Both the position numbers and the translations under genes were made by a program. A stretch of 35,153 nucleotides of DNA from Inquilinus limosus (GTDB taxonomy: Bacteria; Pseudomonadota; Alphaproteobacteria; DSM-16000; Inquilinaceae), in the NCBI RefSeq assembly GCF_002195995.1, contig NZ_NHON01000047.1:768-35920 (forward strand), written 5' to 3'. Shown here piece by piece: positions 32,866 through 35,153 of the stretch. The notes below the pieces were generated by a model. The model was not told where the DNA came from. It did not search any database and saw nothing but the letters and a program-made list of their open reading frames with translations. The first letter of the stretch is position 1, and every line of letters begins with the position of its first letter.

Positions 32866-33834
32866 ATGAGCGATCGGAACGACGTCCGGGACGGTTGGGC
32901 GCCCTCGACCCGCTATCCCGACCCGGCGGTGCAGGTGCTGGACCCCAGCTTCGCGCCCTACCGGATCTTCAGCGCGGCGGTCGAGCGCATCGCCACCGGC
33001 TGCCGCTGGGCCGAGGGGCCGGTCTGGTTCGGCGACCGCCGCGCTTTGCTGTGGAGCGACATCCCGAACAACCGGATCCTGAAATGGGATGAGGAGACCG
33101 GGGCGGTCAGCGCCTTCCGGAAGCCGTCCAACAACGCCAACGGCAACACCCGGGACCGTCAGGGGCGGCTGGTCACCTGCGAGCATCTCGGCCGCCGCGT
33201 CACCCGCACCGAATATGACGGCAGCATCACCGTGCTGGCCGACGGCTTCGACGGCAAAAGGCTGAACTCGCCGAACGATTTGGTGGTGAAGTCCGACGGG
33301 TCGGTCTGGTTCACCGACCCGCCCTTCGGCATCGCCGGCAACTACGAGGGCCGACAGGCGGCGCAGGAGCTGCCGGGCAATGTCTATCGGATCGACGGGG
33401 AGACCGGCGCCCTCACCGTCGTGGCCGAGGACATCCGGGGGCCGAACGGCCTGTGCTTCTCGCCCGATGAGAGCCTGCTGTACCTCGTCGAATCCCGCGC
33501 CGTGCCGCACCGGCTGATCTCCGCCTTCGACCTGACCGATGGCGGCCGCCGCATCGCCAACCGGCGGGTGCTGATCGACGCCGGCCCCGGCACGCCGGAC
33601 GGCATGCGCGTCGATGTCGACGGCAATCTCTGGTGCGGCTGGGGCATGGGCAGCGCCGAGCTGGACGGGGTGATGGTGTTCAACCCCGACGGCAAGCCGA
33701 TCGGCCGGATCGCCCTGCCCGAGCGCTGCGCCAACCTGTGCTTCGGCGGCGAGATGCGCAACCGCCTGTTCATGGCCGCCAGTCAGTCCGTCTACGCGCT
33801 CTATGTCGGCACCCAGGGTGCCGTCGGCGGCTGA
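32866..33834 (+). CDS. SMP-30/gluconolactonase family lactonase, copy 2
   Basis: This 322-residue beta-propeller lactonase is paralogous to the one at 25598. Metal ligands expected for the family are Glu50 in AEGPVW, the first Asn of LNSPND, the Asn of GPNGLCFSPDE and the Asp of PDGMRVD. The N-terminus is 14 residues longer than in copy 1, and the second half differs in loop lengths: copy 2 lacks the SEPEQDG-like insertion and has ESRAVPHRLIS. It is probably cytoplasmic, with no signal peptide. The gene starts 10 bp after the dehydratase stop, with GAGGGAA upstream, and is followed 23 bp later by the RraA-fold gene. Confidence 0.9.
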   Translation: MSDRNDVRDGWAPSTRYPDPAVQVLDPSFAPYRIFSAAVERIATGCRWAEGPVWFGDRRALLWSDIPNNRILKWDEETGAVSAFRKPSNNANGNTRDRQGRLVTCEHLGRRVTRTEYDGSITVLADGFDGKRLNSPNDLVVKSDGSVWFTDPPFGIAGNYEGRQAAQELPGNVYRIDGETGALTVVAEDIRGPNGLCFSPDESLLYLVESRAVPHRLISAFDLTDGGRRIANRRVLIDAGPGTPDGMRVDVDGNLWCGWGMGSAELDGVMVFNPDGKPIGRIALPERCANLCFGGEMRNRLFMAASQSVYALYVGTQGAVGG

Positions 33835-33857
33835 CCTTTCCGAATGAGGACGAAGGA

Positions 33858-34577
33858 ATGACCGGATTGAAGCCCGAGACCCGGGACAAGCTGAAGACCG
33901 TCAGCACCGCCACCCTGACCACGGCGCTGTTCAAGCGCGGCCTGCGCAACCAGTTCATCCAGGATGTGCACCCGCTGAACCCCGCGGGTGCGCCGATGGT
34001 CGGCGAGGCCTTCACCCTGCGCTACATCCCGGCGCGCGAGGACCTGAACCCGATCAGCGTGTTCCAGGACCGCGCCCACCCGCAGCGCAAGGCGGTCGAG
34101 GACTGCCCGCCCGGCGCCGTCTTCGTCATCGACAGCCGCAAGGATCCGCGCGCCGCCTCGGCCGGGTCGATCCTGGTGGCGCGGCTGATGAAGCGCGGCG
34201 TCGCCGGCGTGGTCACCGATGGCGGCTTCCGCGATTCGCCGGAGATCGCGAAGCTGGACATCCCCGCCTATCACAATCGCCCGGCGGCCCCGACCAACCT
34301 GACCCGCCACCAGGCGCTGGACATCAACGTGCCGATCGGCTGCGGCGACGTGCCGGTGTTCCCGGGCGACATCGTGGTCGGCGACGGCGAGGGCGTGGTG
34401 GTGATCCCGGCGGACATCGCCGACGAGATCGCCGACGAGGCGGTCGAGATGACCGCCTTCGAGGATTTCGTCACCGAGGAGGTGATGAAGGGCCGCTCGA
34501 TCCTCGGCCTCTACCCGGCGACCGAGGAGCAGACGAAGTCCGACTTCACCGCCTGGCGCAAGGCCAACGGGCGGTAG
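33858..34577 (+). CDS. RraA-fold protein, probable 2-keto acid aldolase
   Basis: This 239-residue protein of the RraA/4-hydroxy-4-methyl-2-oxoglutarate aldolase fold carries the metal/pyruvate motif GVVTDGGFRDSPEI (Asp and Arg conserved) and GDIVVGDGEGVVVIP. The segment before it reads RAASAGSILVARLMKRG, with Ser in place of the Glu often found in the aldolase branch (GELL). Databases name such proteins 'ribonuclease activity regulator RraA', but the extra C-terminal helices (AFEDFVTEEVMKGRSILGLYP) and the catabolic operon argue for a lyase cutting the dehydratase product to pyruvate and an aldehyde. GAAGGA precedes the ATG. It is the last gene of the operon, followed by a hairpin repeat. Confidence 0.82.
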   Translation: MTGLKPETRDKLKTVSTATLTTALFKRGLRNQFIQDVHPLNPAGAPMVGEAFTLRYIPAREDLNPISVFQDRAHPQRKAVEDCPPGAVFVIDSRKDPRAASAGSILVARLMKRGVAGVVTDGGFRDSPEIAKLDIPAYHNRPAAPTNLTRHQALDINVPIGCGDVPVFPGDIVVGDGEGVVVIPADIADEIADEAVEMTAFEDFVTEEVMKGRSILGLYPATEEQTKSDFTAWRKANGR

Positions 34578-34628
34578 AGCGGAATGAGGTGAGGCCGGAT
34601 CGGCGCATCCGTGCGAGATGTTCGATTG

Positions 34629-34758
34629 CCTCTCCCGCCGGACGCGGGAGAGGTCGACAGCGCGCAGCGCTGGCGGGTGAGGGCTGGTCCCGGCCTCGAC
34701 GCCCGCCCCTCACCCGGAGGCGCAAGCGCCTCCGGCCTCTCCCGTGAACAGGAGAGGC
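34629..34758. repeat. REP-like nested hairpin element after the RraA gene
   Basis: The element contains five inverted repeats. These are CCTCTCCCG..CGGGAGAGG (34629-34653), CAGCGC-GCA-GCGCTG (34658-34672), CGGGTGAGGG..CCCTCACCCG (34674-34683 with 34707-34716), GGAGGCGC-AA-GCGCCTCC (34716-34733) and GCCTCTCC..GGAGAGGC (34735-34758). The stretch 34651-34683 aligns with 8891-8923 of the ydcS-ydcT element at 28 of 33 positions. It fills most of the 248-bp gap to the next, convergent gene and probably ends the operon transcript. The rest of the gap shows nothing recognisable. Confidence 0.85.
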
Positions 34759-34825
34759 AAAACACTTCGACCCTATTGCTCTGTGTCAAGCCCGGCAATG
34801 ACAGTCAGGGGGGCGGACGCCGGCG

Positions 34826-35153
34826 TCACCCCGTATCCGCCGGCTCCGGCCGGTCGACCGGCGGCAGGTCCAGCCGCGCCAGGTGCTGGTCCGATGTCTC
34901 GACCCAGCGCTCCGCCTCCTCCGGCGGCAGGCCGAAGACCGGGCACAGCCGGGCCACCGCCTCCGCCGCCGGGAAGCCGTCGGCGATCTCGACCAGATCC
35001 GGCCGGTCCATCTGTTCCGCCATGGCGAAGAAGCGGCGGTCGCATTCCGCCTCGTCCTCCGTCCCCGCCTGGATCGCGGCGCCCAGCGCCATGATCACCC
35101 GCAGCCGCCGCCGGATCACGTCCGGCGGCGCGGCCGGGACCGGGGCAGCCTCC
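34826..35153 (-). CDS. Unidentified protein, C-terminal part, cut by window edge
   Basis: The reading frame is open to the right edge, with no start needed inside the window; the GTG at 35119 and ATG at 35092 look internal because the frame continues upstream as a Pro/Ala-rich linker (PVPAAPPD). The visible 108 or so residues are acidic and mostly helical: RRRLRVIMALGAAIQAG, then EAECDRRFFAMAEQMDRPDLVEIADGFPAAEAVARLCPVFGL. No family is recognised. Codon bias is that of the neighbours. It converges on the sugar-acid operon and is probably unrelated to it. Confidence 0.55.
   Translation of the reverse strand, partial: EAAPVPAAPPDVIRRRLRVIMALGAAIQAGTEDEAECDRRFFAMAEQMDRPDLVEIADGFPAAEAVARLCPVFGLPPEEAERWVETSDQHLARLDLPPVDRPEPADTG

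Overview
The window is about 35 kb of very GC-rich, densely coded DNA with strong third-position GC bias, which gives long shadow frames on the opposite strand. The gene set suggests a free-living alphaproteobacterium, perhaps of the Rhodospirillales/Azospirillum/Inquilinus kind. The support is a BA14K-like small secreted protein, a TIGR03862-type flavoprotein, intergenic GTCATTGCGAG palindromes, and many ABC importers for sugars, sugar acids and polyamines. The genus is inference; nothing in the window fixes it. No phage, insertion sequence, CRISPR array or toxin-antitoxin locus was seen.

Layout. (1) 1-5763, minus strand, housekeeping: the 5' end of glmS abutting glmU (UDP-GlcNAc synthesis), a DUF3108 periplasmic protein, a BA14K-like protein, tRNA-Val(CAC) with a clear promoter, dusA, and an RhlE-like DEAD-box helicase with a possible long leader. 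(2) 6125-13222: a LysR regulator, a small membrane protein, then a ydcS-ydcT-ydcU-ydcV-patD operon. It imports a polyamine, probably putrescine, and oxidises 4-aminobutanal to GABA. A 23-bp inverted repeat precedes ydcS, and a nested hairpin element separates ydcS from ydcT. (3) 13388-16020: a flavoprotein, a crotonase with an isomerase-like glutamate, and a small lipoprotein. (4) 16025-27414, sugar-acid region I: a minus-strand pair (UxaA/GarD-type dehydratase and XylX-type FAH-fold 2-keto-3-deoxy-acid dehydratase) faces away from a CUT2/ribose-type importer, followed by a secreted phosphodiesterase, an SMP-30 lactonase and a DMT permease. (5) 27534-34577, sugar-acid region II: a GntR/FCD regulator diverges, across a perfect 16-bp palindrome, from an operon for a TauABC/NMT1-like importer, an IlvD/EDD sugar-acid dehydratase, a second SMP-30 lactonase and an RraA-fold aldolase. 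(6) 34629-35153: a hairpin repeat and the 3' part of an unidentified gene.

How it works together. Regions I and II both read as non-phosphorylative sugar-acid degradation: import, lactone opening by SMP-30, dehydration to a 2-keto-3-deoxy acid, then either a second dehydration (XylX type, toward a semialdehyde) or aldol cleavage (RraA type, toward pyruvate plus an aldehyde). The two SMP-30 proteins are close paralogues. A shared promoter-proximal motif sits at nearly the same distance from the region I importer and from the first SMP-30 gene, suggesting one regulon. The least described parts are the importer-dehydratase-lactonase-RraA operon, the UxaA/XylX pairing, and the repeat families, one of which shows compensatory base changes that keep its hairpin.
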